This document shows, in pieces, positions 26,726 through 34,889 of a DNA stretch of 64,000 bases (within the stretch, counting starts at the first letter, position 1; every line of letters begins with the position of its first letter). The DNA comes from Winogradskyella sp. (lineage in GTDB: Bacteria; Bacteroidota; Bacteroidia; Flavobacteriales; Flavobacteriaceae), in contig PBLD01000008.1 of NCBI GenBank assembly GCA_002722255.1, positions 62,001 through 126,000 on the forward strand. Reading direction: 5' to 3'. A model generated the notes under the pieces. That model was not told the DNA's origin. It saw only the letters and a list, made by a program, of their open reading frames with translations, and did no database searches. Both the position numbers and the translations under genes were made by a program.

Positions 26726-26953
26726 TTAGTTTACCTTTTTTATGTCTAATTCGGCTTTAAAAGAATCTAAAAGACAATATGATTCTTTTGTTGGTCTAAT
26801 CTTTAAAATTTCACTTTTATAATCCCTATATGATTCACGGTTATAAATGTTGTGGCTATTTAGCATTTCTTCATACTCTGAAATTTTTTTGTATTTAGAG
26901 TTTTTGCAACCTAACAGACTGATTATAGAAAAAATGAAAAGCAGTTGTTTCAT
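26726..26953 (-). CDS. N-terminal part of the same lipoprotein gene
   Basis: A 75-residue frame with a good signal peptide and lipobox (ISLLGC, Cys16), followed by a charged helical segment. It stops 12 residues' worth of reading after ESYCLLDSFKAELD, right behind an A-AAA-AAG heptamer; a -1 shift there joins it to the frame at 26133-26756. It lies 78 bases downstream of the dihydrofolate reductase gene on the same strand. Either a decayed gene, a base missing from the poly-A run in the assembly, or a programmed frameshift. Confidence 0.6.
   Translation of the reverse strand: MKQLLFIFSIISLLGCKNSKYKKISEYEEMLNSHNIYNRESYRDYKSEILKIRPTKESYCLLDSFKAELDIKKVN
26735..26741 (-). other. A-AAA-AAG slippery heptamer at the frame junction
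   Basis: On the minus strand the zero-frame codons are ATA AAA AAG GTA AAC TAA. The heptamer A AAA AAG is in the exact phase for -1 frameshifting, and the -1 frame (GGT AAA CTA AAC TAT) is the one that stays open for 200 further codons. A one-base deletion in a seven-A run would look the same. Confidence 0.7.
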
Positions 26954-27031
26954 AATGATTTAAACGATTAATTAACTTGAAAATTACTTGTTCATCGATA
27001 TATAAAAGTTAAAAATCGTTTTTTGATCAGG

Positions 27032-27961
27032 CTATTTTCTCACATAAGTAATAAACGAAAATGCATAGTTATGGTCTTCATCAGCTTCATGAGTAGTTCT
27101 AGAAACCTCTTTCCAGATGTTTGTGTCAACGTTAGGGAAGAAGGTATCGGCACCATCAAAAGAGGCGTGTACTCTTGTCAGTTCTAGTTTGTCTGCAAGA
27201 TTAATAGACTGTTTGTAGATTTCGCCTCCGCCAATAATAAAAGGTTGCTTATCTTTTCCTGCAGCATCTAGTGCATCTTCAAGATTGTTAACTACAATAA
27301 CTCCTTCAGGTACTTTATAGTTACTTTGCCTTGTAATAACAATGTGTGTACGGTTTGGTAAAGGTTTTGGGAAGCTTTCAAAAGTCTTGCGTCCCATAAT
27401 AATGTGGTGACCAGAGGTTAACTTTTTAAATCGCTTTAAATCATCACTAAGGTGCCAAATAAGATCATTGTCCTTTCCGATAGCATTGTCTTCGCCAGCT
27501 GCGACGATTATTGTTAACTCAATGGAGTTTTTTTTTTCGTCAGAAAGCTCTGTTTTGGCTTCGTTATAAGCTTGCGATTGTGCTATTTTCTTTTCCTCTT
27601 TAAGAAATCCTTCTTTTAACTTATCTATTCGTTTTTGTTGTTGGCTAACAAGTTTGTCTAACTGTTGTTTTTCCCAATCCTTGCCCATAAACTTATTTGT
27701 GATAAATACATTTATAAAATGGTAAACAAATAGGAATAACCAAATAAGAATAGCATACACAAACCAATTAATACCAGCTATAGTAAAATCCTTGCCAATA
27801 CCAAGAACAGTATTTGCGAGAATTAAGAAAACAGCGCCTATTAGAAACACAACAAAATGAATGTATAATCGTTTTTTTTGTTTAATGCGTTTTTGAGCAT
27901 TTTCAATAAGCTCTAATTGGTCTTTATCTATGGTAGAAACTTGTTTTTTCTTTCCAAACAT
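27032..27961 (-). CDS. folA: Dihydrofolate reductase fused to an N-terminal 2TM membrane domain
   Basis: A 309-residue protein. Residues about 28-90 are a 2TM-type domain: a basic helix, TM1 (LYIHFVVFLIGAVFLILAN), TM2 (WFVYAILIWLFLFVYHFI), then FMGKDWEKQQL. A coiled-coil linker (about 100-145) leads to a complete dihydrofolate reductase domain (about 147-309): IVAAGEDNAIGKDNDLIWHL, DDLKRFKKLTSGHHIIMGRK, FIIGGGEIYKQS, and the C-terminal YAFSFITYVRK. The enzyme regenerates tetrahydrofolate for thymidylate synthase, whose gene is 1.5 kb away on the same strand. Normal DHFRs are about 160 residues, so this one is membrane-tethered with the catalytic domain probably cytoplasmic. Confidence 0.93.
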   Translation of the reverse strand: MFGKKKQVSTIDKDQLELIENAQKRIKQKKRLYIHFVVFLIGAVFLILANTVLGIGKDFTIAGINWFVYAILIWLFLFVYHFINVFITNKFMGKDWEKQQLDKLVSQQQKRIDKLKEGFLKEEKKIAQSQAYNEAKTELSDEKKNSIELTIIVAAGEDNAIGKDNDLIWHLSDDLKRFKKLTSGHHIIMGRKTFESFPKPLPNRTHIVITRQSNYKVPEGVIVVNNLEDALDAAGKDKQPFIIGGGEIYKQSINLADKLELTRVHASFDGADTFFPNVDTNIWKEVSRTTHEADEDHNYAFSFITYVRK

Positions 27962-28214
27962 GGTTGTAAAATTATAAGATAAAGATACTTCTTTTTCAGC
28001 AAAACGTTAACGCAAAACAACAGATTTTATGTTTACAATTTTCGAAAACGATGTCGTTGATTATCAGTTTATAATGTGAGATTTGGTGTTTCTGATTTCA
28101 TAAATTTCATAATGAAAAAATATATAGTTTACTAAAAAGTAAAGACTATTTTATTAAAATGATAATTCTTTCATTTAAAGTAAGTTAAACTGTATTTTCT
28201 GCTTTTTTCTTTTA

Positions 28215-28222
28215 TACTTTTG
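28215..28222 (+). promoter_or_regulatory. Candidate -7 promoter element (TACTTTTG)
   Basis: The octamer matches TAnnTTTG exactly and lies 23 bases before the ATG of the small CBM48-like gene. No TTG was seen at the right distance for the -33 element. Confidence 0.4.
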
Positions 28223-28245
28223 GGCCATTATTTAAAACTATAATT

Positions 28246-28542
28246 ATGGCAATTAAAAAACAGTATTTAAAAAGTAAGCCAGTTTGTAAGGTAACATTTT
28301 CTGTTCCTGCAGAGGAGGCAAAAAGTGTAGCGGTTGTTGGAAGCTTTAACGAGTGGAATACTGAAGCTACAGAATTAAAGAAACTAAAGAATGGTACATT
28401 TAAAGGTACTCTAGATTTAGAGAGTGATAACTCTTATGAATTTAGATATGTTGTTGACGGTAACTACGTTAATGATGAGCAAGCGGACGCATATGCTTGG
28501 AATGACTATGCAGGTGCTGAAAATGGTGTATTAAACTTATAA
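28246..28542 (+). CDS. Stand-alone isoamylase N-terminal / CBM48-like domain protein
   Basis: A 98-residue cytoplasmic protein made of a single early-set beta-sandwich of the glycogen-binding kind: KVTFSVPAEEAKSVAVVGSF, NEWNTEATELKKLKNGTFKG and YEFRYVVDGNYVNDEQAD are the typical strands, with Trp and Lys residues in the positions that often bind alpha-glucan. It has no enzyme domain and no glycogen gene beside it. It is the only plus-strand gene between lspA and pdhB and carries its own promoter and terminator signals. Whether it truly binds glycogen is not known. Confidence 0.85.
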   Translation: MAIKKQYLKSKPVCKVTFSVPAEEAKSVAVVGSFNEWNTEATELKKLKNGTFKGTLDLESDNSYEFRYVVDGNYVNDEQADAYAWNDYAGAENGVLNL

Positions 28543-28562
28543 TAGCCCTTATTTAAGACGGT

Positions 28563-28597
28563 AAAAGGCGTTTCTTTTTAGAAATGCCTTTTTATTT
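28563..28597 (+). terminator. Rho-independent terminator of the CBM48-like gene
   Basis: A 13-bp stem with one G-T pair (AAAAGGCGTTTCT / AGAAATGCCTTTT) and a TTTT loop, followed by T residues. It may also act on the converging gene at 28602. Confidence 0.75.
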
Positions 28598-28601
28598 TTA
28601 A

Positions 28602-29441
28602 TCAATCACTTACAGCAAAGACTATAGGTATGGAGAAAGGGACTATAACAGGTTTACCACGCTGATATCCTGGTTTTTTTAGTCGAGGTATTTTCTTTAT
28701 AACTCTTATCGCCTCCTTTTCAATTTCAGGATGTGGTCCTCTTGCAACGATATCTTTAACGCGTCCTTTCTTATCTATTTTAAACATAACATAAATGCGC
28801 TGTATACCAGGTTTTAAGTTATGTTTAGTTGCAAGATTTGTTCTGAAATTCTCAGAAATTAATTGCACCACCTTATCATTCATACACTTTTTTAAATCCT
28901 CATTGCTCATGCTTTCATCACAACCTCTGTAAACAGGTACTTTTTCTATGATTTCGTAAGGCACTTCGCTTGGTGTATAACCAAAAATTGGTACGATTGT
29001 GTCTTTTGCTTTGTTGAGATAAAATCCAAATAGTTTTCTGATATTAAGTGCAACACCATTATTTTTTTTATCTAAAACAGGCTTAACAGTTGGAATGCTA
29101 TCCAGTAAATACTCTAGTCCTTCAATTCTATTGCTCGCTGGATTAGAAATTCTTGAATGTCGCTTAACAACTTTCCCGTTTTCATCATACAGAATGCTGG
29201 CGCTAACCGTTATGGTGTCTTTTTTTGCTTTAAAGAAAATAGAATCTTTTAAAGCTTTCCTATTAATGTGTTTGGCTAAAAACTCATGAAAGGAAATTTC
29301 ATAACAACGCTCTAAATCTTCCGGGTTTTCACAACCTTCGTGGGCAATGAAAGAGCGTTTGTAAAAATCTTGTTTGGTTTCTTGAGTAAATCCTAAGTAA
29401 CTAAAGAGTAAGGAAAGAATAGCAAACTTTACAATTTTCAT
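28602..29441 (-). CDS. Exported protein with TonB C-terminal-like domain
   Basis: A 279-residue protein with a signal peptide (to about residue 19). Residues 90-150 contain a weakly similar first module (ILYDENGKVVKRH) and the last ~110 residues a TonB C-terminal-like domain: PVYRGCDESMSNEDLKKCMN, then IYVMFKIDKKGRVKDIVARG, EKEAIRVIKKIPRLKKPGYQ and RGKPVIVPFSIPI. Cysteines around the PVYRGC motif are typical for this Bacteroidota group. Lacking a membrane helix and Pro-rich spacer, it is not an ordinary TonB. It lies 11 bases downstream of thyA. Function unknown. Confidence 0.8.
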   Translation of the reverse strand: MKIVKFAILSLLFSYLGFTQETKQDFYKRSFIAHEGCENPEDLERCYEISFHEFLAKHINRKALKDSIFFKAKKDTITVSASILYDENGKVVKRHSRISNPASNRIEGLEYLLDSIPTVKPVLDKKNNGVALNIRKLFGFYLNKAKDTIVPIFGYTPSEVPYEIIEKVPVYRGCDESMSNEDLKKCMNDKVVQLISENFRTNLATKHNLKPGIQRIYVMFKIDKKGRVKDIVARGPHPEIEKEAIRVIKKIPRLKKPGYQRGKPVIVPFSIPIVFAVSD

Positions 29442-29452
29442 AATAAGAGACG

Positions 29453-30277
29453 TTATACAGCAACAACACCCTTAATATGTGGATGCGGATTATAATCGAC
29501 AAGCGTAAAATCCTCAAACTTAAAGTCGAAAATGTCTTTTACATCTGGATTGATAATCATTTTTGGTAATGGTCTAATATCTCGAGATAGTTGTAATTCT
29601 AATTGTTCGAGATGGTTGTTGTATATGTGAGCATCACCAAATGTGTGTATAAATTCACCTGGTTGGTAGCCGCAAACTTGTGCCATCATCATTGTAAATA
29701 GTGCATAAGATGCAATGTTAAAAGGTACGCCAAGAAAGATGTCTGCACTACGTTGATAGAGTTGACAAGATAGTTTACCATTGGCCACATAAAATTGAAA
29801 AAATGCATGACAAGGAGGTAAAGCAGCTTTACCGTTGGCAACATTTTCTGAGAAGGATTTAGATGTATCTGGTAAAACAGAAGGATTCCATGCAGATACT
29901 AACATTCTTCTGCTGTTTGGGTTGTTTTTTAATGTTTCAATAACTTCTTTAATCTGGTCTATCTCTTCACTTGCCCAATTGCGCCATTGGTGTCCGTAAA
30001 CAGGACCTAAATCACCGTTTTCGTCTGCCCATTCGTTCCAGATTCTTACACCATTTTCGGTTAGGTAGTTAATATTAGTATCTCCTTTAAGAAACCAAAG
30101 TAGCTCGTATATAATAGACTTAAGGTGTAGTTTTTTTGTAGTTACCATAGGAAAGCCTTCGCTTAAGTCAAAACGCATTTGGTAGCCAAACACACTTTTA
30201 GTGCCAGTACCTGTCCTATCTCCTTTTTCGTTTCCGTTTTCTAATACGTGCTTTACTAAATCGTGATATTGTTTCAT
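29453..30277 (-). CDS. thyA: Thymidylate synthase
   Basis: A 274-residue enzyme making dTMP from dUMP with methylene-tetrahydrofolate. It has [20 protein letters not shown], the catalytic C156 in [13 protein letters not shown], the dUMP-binding [18 protein letters not shown] and the C-terminal [10 protein letters not shown]. The length is between E. coli-type (264) and longer forms. A hairpin (TCTTCCC/GGGAAGA, 30292-30308) sits about 15 bases before its start codon. It produces the dihydrofolate recycled by the nearby folA fusion. Confidence 0.97.
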   Translation of the reverse strand: MKQYHDLVKHVLENGNEKGDRTGTGTKSVFGYQMRFDLSEGFPMVTTKKLHLKSIIYELLWFLKGDTNINYLTENGVRIWNEWADENGDLGPVYGHQWRNWASEEIDQIKEVIETLKNNPNSRRMLVSAWNPSVLPDTSKSFSENVANGKAALPPCHAFFQFYVANGKLSCQLYQRSADIFLGVPFNIASYALFTMMMAQVCGYQPGEFIHTFGDAHIYNNHLEQLELQLSRDIRPLPKMIINPDVKDIFDFKFEDFTLVDYNPHPHIKGVVAV

Positions 30278-30452
30278 AAGTCCATCTTCCGTCTTCCCAA
30301 AGGGAAGAAACTTTTATTTATAGTTAAAATAATTGAAGGCTAATGTAATTAAAATGAAAATTATAGACTTTGAATATCCATAAGCAGATATTAAAAGTTA
30401 TTAACGAATTTTAAGTGCTTGATGTTTTTTCTTTAGGGAGTTAAAGGGGCTT

Positions 30453-32177
30453 TTACCCAATTATCATTCCTGCTATAGTAGCAGAAATTAATGAAGCAAT
30501 TGTACCGCCAATTAAGGCTTTCATACCAAATTTAGATAATTGCTTACGTTGTCCTGGTGCTAAAGATCCAATACCACCAATTTGAATGCCTATAGAAGCA
30601 AAATTAGCAAATCCGCATAGCATATAAGTTGCCATAATTACAGATTTGTTATAGTTTAAATGTGTGGCATTAGCAATATCTTTTAAGTCAGCAAGCTGAA
30701 TATAGCCTACAAATTCACTAGCTGCTAATTTGATGCCTAAAAGCTGACCCATCATCATCATGTCTTCTTTTGCAACACCAATAAGCCACATCAAAGGTGC
30801 AAAAATTGTACCCAGAATAGCTTCGAGAGAAAAGCTTTGATATGGAGTGTTATCTGCCATCCAATTATTTAGTGTAGTAATTTCGCCAGCCCAACCAAGA
30901 ATACCATTAATCATAGCTATAAAAGCAACAAATACTAATAGCATAGCACCAACATTTACTGCTAGTCTAAGTCCTTCAGTAGTTCCGTTTGCTATAGCAT
31001 CTAAAATATTAGCGCCTATTTTTTCTTGAGAAACTTTTACATCGGTTTTAATGTCCTCTGTTTGCGGAAACAATATTTTAGAAATTACAATAGCACCTGG
31101 TGCAGCCATTACGGAAGCAGCTAATAAGTGCTTTGCATATTCTAATCTTAACATTGGGTCATCGCCACCTAAAAAACCTATATATGCTGCAAGTACTGCG
31201 CCAGCAACAGTTGCCATACCACCAATCATTACCAGTAGTATTTCAGACTTATTCATTTTTTCTAAATAAGCCTTAATCAGAAGTGGTGCTTCTGTTTGTC
31301 CTAAGAAGATATTCCCGGCAACACTTAGACTTTCAGCACCAGATATTTTAAGAAGCTTAGTTAATAACCAGCCAAAAGCTTTTACTACCTTTTGGATTAC
31401 ACCAAGATAGAATAAAACCGAAGTTAAAGCCGAAAAGAATAATATTGTTGGAAGCACTTGGAATGCAAAAATAAACCCAAAGGTATCCATGTCTACAACC
31501 AAACCGTCAAATAAAAACTCGCTTCCTGCTCTTGTAAAATCTAGTACGCTTACAAATAAACTACCAACCCATTCAAAAGCTGTTTTTACAAATCCAACTT
31601 TAAGAACTCCTATAGCAATAAGTAGTTGAAATGCTAATCCGATTCCTACGGTTTTCCAGTTTATGGCTTTACGATTACTGCTAAATAGAAAAGCAATGAC
31701 TATTAGGGTAAACATACCCAAAACACCTCGCCATAAACTACTAAAAGAAAAACCTTTACTTGGTTTTATAATGTTCTCAGTATTCTCATTTGTTATAGCT
31801 GCTGCTGAAGCAACGCTTTTAGATTCAAGAGGTTTGAAACTATAAAATGTTGATTTTTCAGTAAACACAAGTGTCGAGTCTGTAAACTCACGAACCTTAT
31901 ACTTTCTAATGGTATCTTTAGGTGTGTTGTAATAAAAAACTAAAAGATTATTTTGGAATGTGTAATGACCAGAAGCTTTAAGACTGTCTTTACTTAATAA
32001 TTTATACGAAAAGTCTCCGTCTTTAAATTTTAAAATGTCAGAATCAGAAATAGACAGTGACTCGTTTGTTTGGCTATTTTCTATTGATGAAAACTGCCAT
32101 GTTTTTTCTAGCTCTTGTGCTGTAATTGATGAAACTCCAATAAATATAGCAATAAGGGCCTTGAAAAAATGATTCAT
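30453..32177 (-). CDS. NupC-family concentrative nucleoside transporter with N-terminal extracytoplasmic extension
   Basis: A 574-residue protein. Residues 1-20 are a signal peptide (FIGVSSITAQ), about 22-115 a lipocalin-like beta-rich module (LEKTWQFSSI, DGDFSYKLLSKDSLKASGHY), and about 145-574 a nucleoside:cation symporter with many helices, including FLGQTEAPLLIKAYLEKMNK, GGMATVAGAVLAAYIGFLGG, and NFASIGIQIGGIGSLAPGQR, all CNT hallmarks. It would bring nucleosides across the inner membrane. Ordinary CNTs of bacteria are about 400 residues, so the export-directed extension is noteworthy. The DUF151 gene lies 15 bases upstream on the same strand. Confidence 0.92.
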   Translation of the reverse strand: MNHFFKALIAIFIGVSSITAQELEKTWQFSSIENSQTNESLSISDSDILKFKDGDFSYKLLSKDSLKASGHYTFQNNLLVFYYNTPKDTIRKYKVREFTDSTLVFTEKSTFYSFKPLESKSVASAAAITNENTENIIKPSKGFSFSSLWRGVLGMFTLIVIAFLFSSNRKAINWKTVGIGLAFQLLIAIGVLKVGFVKTAFEWVGSLFVSVLDFTRAGSEFLFDGLVVDMDTFGFIFAFQVLPTILFFSALTSVLFYLGVIQKVVKAFGWLLTKLLKISGAESLSVAGNIFLGQTEAPLLIKAYLEKMNKSEILLVMIGGMATVAGAVLAAYIGFLGGDDPMLRLEYAKHLLAASVMAAPGAIVISKILFPQTEDIKTDVKVSQEKIGANILDAIANGTTEGLRLAVNVGAMLLVFVAFIAMINGILGWAGEITTLNNWMADNTPYQSFSLEAILGTIFAPLMWLIGVAKEDMMMMGQLLGIKLAASEFVGYIQLADLKDIANATHLNYNKSVIMATYMLCGFANFASIGIQIGGIGSLAPGQRKQLSKFGMKALIGGTIASLISATIAGMIIG

Positions 32178-32192
32178 AAAAAGAAGTGTTAG

Positions 32193-32810
32193 TTAGCGCT
32201 TAGAAATTTCGTCTCTGATTTTTGCTGCCTTTTCATAGTCTTCGTTATTTACAGCTTCTTCTAAAAGGCTATTTAATTCTTCTAAAGATTTATCTTTATA
32301 ACCTTCTTGATCAGCAACAGCATTTTCAATTTCTTCGGCAATAAAATCATCTACAAGTATACTATCTTGTTCTTCTTCTTCCTCTTTTTTAGGATTAACT
32401 TTAAGATAAATACCTGCTTTGTCTAAGATGTTTTTGTAGGTAAATATTGGTGCCTGAAAACGCAGCGCTAAAGCAATGGCGTCACTTGTTCTGGCATCTA
32501 TAATTTCTTCAATTTTGTCGCGCTCACAAATAAGACTAGAGTAGAAGACACCATCTACTAATTTGTGAATGATAACTTGTTTGACAACAATATCAAATCT
32601 ATCGGCAAAATTTTTGAATAAATCGTGAGTTAATGGTCTTGGCGGACGAATCTCTTTCTCTAAAGCAATAGCAATAGATTGTGCTTCAAAAGCACCAATA
32701 ACAATAGGAAGTTTTCTGTCACCGTCAACTTCATTAAGTATCAAGGCATACGCGCCATTTTGTGTTTGGCTGTAGGAAATACCTTTTATATTTAAACGTA
32801 CTAAACTCAT
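32193..32810 (-). CDS. Bifunctional nuclease-like protein (DUF151 plus UVR motif)
   Basis: A 205-residue cytoplasmic protein. Residues about 5-135 are a DUF151/BFN domain (LPIVIGAFEAQSIAIALEKE, RPLTHDLFKNFADRFD, IDARTSDAIALALRFQAPIF). An acidic linker (EEEEEQD) leads to a C-terminal UVR motif (LEELNSLLEEAVNNEDYEKA, AAKIRDEISKR), the UvrB/UvrC-interaction helix hairpin. The fusion is common in Bacteroidota. Nuclease activity is reported for plant homologues only, so the role here is uncertain. Confidence 0.92.
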   Translation of the reverse strand: MSLVRLNIKGISYSQTQNGAYALILNEVDGDRKLPIVIGAFEAQSIAIALEKEIRPPRPLTHDLFKNFADRFDIVVKQVIIHKLVDGVFYSSLICERDKIEEIIDARTSDAIALALRFQAPIFTYKNILDKAGIYLKVNPKKEEEEEQDSILVDDFIAEEIENAVADQEGYKDKSLEELNSLLEEAVNNEDYEKAAKIRDEISKR

Positions 32811-32960
32811 GAATTTTAAAACACAAAGAACTGTTTAAATTTGGACTTTACCAACTGCAAAATGGAGAATTGGATATTTTTCTCAATACTTTCGATAAAA
32901 CGTAAAGCTATTCAGAAAATCTAAATTTAAACAGTCCTTTAATACTACAAGGTAATAAAA

Positions 32961-33923
32961 TTATGCGTTTTGAGCTTTAAAAGCTTTTAGTTTTTCTATT
33001 AAAGTAGGTACAACTTCAAAAGCATCTCCAACCACACCGTAATCTGCAGCCTTAAAGAAAGGAGCTTCAGGATCTGTGTTAATAACAACTTTTACTTTAG
33101 AAGCATTAATACCTGCTAAATGCTGTATAGCACCAGAAATACCAACAGCAATGTATAGGTTAGAAGCTACAGGCTTACCAGTTTGTCCAACGTGCTCGCT
33201 ATGAGGTCTCCATCCAAGATCAGATACTGGCTTAGAGCATGCTGTAGCTGCGCCTAAAACGTCTGCTAACTCTTCTATCATTCCCCAATTCTCAGGACCT
33301 TTTAATCCTCTACCACCAGATACAACAACTTCGGCATCAGCAATACTTACCTTGTCTGTTGCTTTGTCCACAGACTCTACATTAACACCAGAGTCTGGTA
33401 TTGAAGGTGAAAAATCTTCAACAGAAGCACTACCACCAGCCTCAACTATTCCGAAAGAGTTGTTAGATAAACCAACGATTTTCACATCTGTATTTATTTC
33501 TGTATTGGCAAAAGCTTTGTTTGTAAAAGCAGTTCTTTTTACTGTAAAAGGAGACGTGCTAGATGGTGCTTCTACTACATTAGAAACATATCCTGCGTCT
33601 AAACCTACAGCTAATAATGGTGCTAAATATTTACTGTTTGCACTAGAACTTAAAACAACAACTTTTGCACCTTCATTTTTAGCAGCTTGCTCTATAACAG
33701 CTGCATGCTTTTTTGCGTTAAATTTATCTAAACTACCATCTTTTACAGACAATACTTTAGAAGCTCCGTAAGCTCCTAAATTATCATTTTCATCTGCATT
33801 AATAGCAACAGCAGTTACTGTTGTACCCATTTGGTCTGCAACAGCTTTTGCATAAGAAACGACTTCTAAAGCTGCTTTCTTAAATTTTCCGTTCTCTGAT
33901 TCTGTATATACTAAAACTGACAT
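32961..33923 (-). CDS. etfA: Electron transfer flavoprotein alpha subunit
   Basis: A 320-residue FAD-binding subunit. The C-terminal half has the ETF-alpha signature: [20 protein letters not shown], then [36 protein letters not shown] and [20 protein letters not shown]. With EtfB it passes electrons from acyl-CoA and other dehydrogenases to the quinone pool. It begins 10 bases after etfB on the same strand. Confidence 0.97.
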   Translation of the reverse strand: MSVLVYTESENGKFKKAALEVVSYAKAVADQMGTTVTAVAINADENDNLGAYGASKVLSVKDGSLDKFNAKKHAAVIEQAAKNEGAKVVVLSSSANSKYLAPLLAVGLDAGYVSNVVEAPSSTSPFTVKRTAFTNKAFANTEINTDVKIVGLSNNSFGIVEAGGSASVEDFSPSIPDSGVNVESVDKATDKVSIADAEVVVSGGRGLKGPENWGMIEELADVLGAATACSKPVSDLGWRPHSEHVGQTGKPVASNLYIAVGISGAIQHLAGINASKVKVVINTDPEAPFFKAADYGVVGDAFEVVPTLIEKLKAFKAQNA

Positions 33924-33933
33924 AATTCTTTTT

Positions 33934-34680
33934 TTAAATGACTTTAGCTTCGTTATGAAGTAAATTTACTAACTCATCGATATTATCGGCATCTACTAAC
34001 TTTACCGCTCCTTTAGGTGCAGGTTTTTCAAAACTAGCTGTTGTAGTTTCTGAAGTGGTATCAACAGGTTCAACAACATTTAGCGGTTTTTTACGAGCCA
34101 TCATAATACCTCTCATGTTTGGGATACGAAGATCACTTTCTTCAACAATACCTTTTTGTCCTGCAACAACTAATGGAAGAGAAGTACTCACAGTTTCTTT
34201 ACCGCCATCAATTTCTCTTACGGCTTTAGCATTTGTGCCATCGACTTCTAATTCTATACAGTTAGCAACAAAGTTAGCATCTGTCATGGCTGCTAACATA
34301 CCAGGAACCATTCCGCCATTGTAATCAATAGACTCTCTTCCTGCTATAACTAAGTCGTAACCACCATCTTTAACCACCTTCGCTAATTGTTTTGCAACGG
34401 AAAAGCCGTCAGTAGCATCAGTATTAACTCTAATTGCAGTATCTGCACCAATAGCTAAAGCTTTTCTCAATGTAGGTTCAGTTTCTGCACCACCAACATT
34501 AACAACATCTACACTAGCTCCTTGTTTTTCTTTAAACCACATTGCACGGGTTAAACCAAACTCATCATTAGGGTTAATTACATACTGTACACCATTGGTA
34601 TCAAACTTAGTGTCACCATCTGTAAAATTAATTTTGGAAGTCGTATCAGGAACATGACTGATACATACTAAAATCTTCAT
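33934..34680 (-). CDS. etfB: Electron transfer flavoprotein beta subunit
   Basis: A 248-residue AMP-binding subunit, first gene of etfBA. It shows MKILVCISHVPDTTSKINFT, INPNDEFGLTRAMWFKE, DLVIAGRESIDYNGGMVPGM and the ETF-beta signature PNMRGIMMARKKPL. It is divergent from the pyruvate dehydrogenase E1-beta gene; a 24-bp palindrome lies in the shared upstream region. Confidence 0.97.
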   Translation of the reverse strand: MKILVCISHVPDTTSKINFTDGDTKFDTNGVQYVINPNDEFGLTRAMWFKEKQGASVDVVNVGGAETEPTLRKALAIGADTAIRVNTDATDGFSVAKQLAKVVKDGGYDLVIAGRESIDYNGGMVPGMLAAMTDANFVANCIELEVDGTNAKAVREIDGGKETVSTSLPLVVAGQKGIVEESDLRIPNMRGIMMARKKPLNVVEPVDTTSETTTASFEKPAPKGAVKLVDADNIDELVNLLHNEAKVI

Positions 34681-34725
34681 ACTTATATATTATTTAAGTT
34701 TACATTATTACGTGAAATTTTACGA

Positions 34726-34739
34726 TAACGATTTCGTTA
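34726..34739. promoter_or_regulatory. Small dyad TAACGA-TT-TCGTTA upstream of etfB
   Basis: A 14-bp perfect dyad, 46 bases before the etfB start. The core AACGAnnTCGTT recurs at 28047-28058, upstream of the folA fusion and the CBM48-like gene. Could be an operator shared by two promoters, or chance. Confidence 0.3.
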
Positions 34740-34796
34740 ACTCTTTGTAAAACATCAAAAAATTGTGGTTACGAAGGTAAATATTTTATTTCGAAT

Positions 34797-34820
34797 ATTT
34801 ACTATGCGCGCATAGTAAAT
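34797..34820. promoter_or_regulatory. 24-bp perfect palindrome, candidate operator between etfBA and pdhB
   Basis: ATTTACTATGCG followed directly by its reverse complement; with one mismatch the symmetry extends to 34794-34823. The GC-rich centre (GCGCGC) is unusual in this AT-rich intergenic sequence. It lies 117 bases from the etfB start and 70 bases from the pdhB start. The shape suits a dimeric repressor or activator of the TetR or MarR kind, but the binding protein is unknown. Confidence 0.6.
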
Positions 34821-34859
34821 TTTAAAGAAATTTGATTTACTTAGTTTTTCTTTTATTGC

Positions 34860-34867
34860 TATTTTTG
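34860..34867 (+). promoter_or_regulatory. Candidate -7 promoter element (TATTTTTG) of pdhB
   Basis: An exact TAnnTTTG octamer 22 bases before the ATG. A TTTG at 34831-34834 is somewhat too far (25-base gap) to be an ideal -33 element. Confidence 0.4.
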
Positions 34868-34889
34868 TTCTTCGTTTAAAAAGAAAATA

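Noticed and set aside
30292-30308. Short hairpin TCTTCCC-AAA-GGGAAGA before thyA as a regulatory RNA
   Set aside because: Only 7 bp, no T-tract and no known thyA leader class; mentioned in the thyA entry only.
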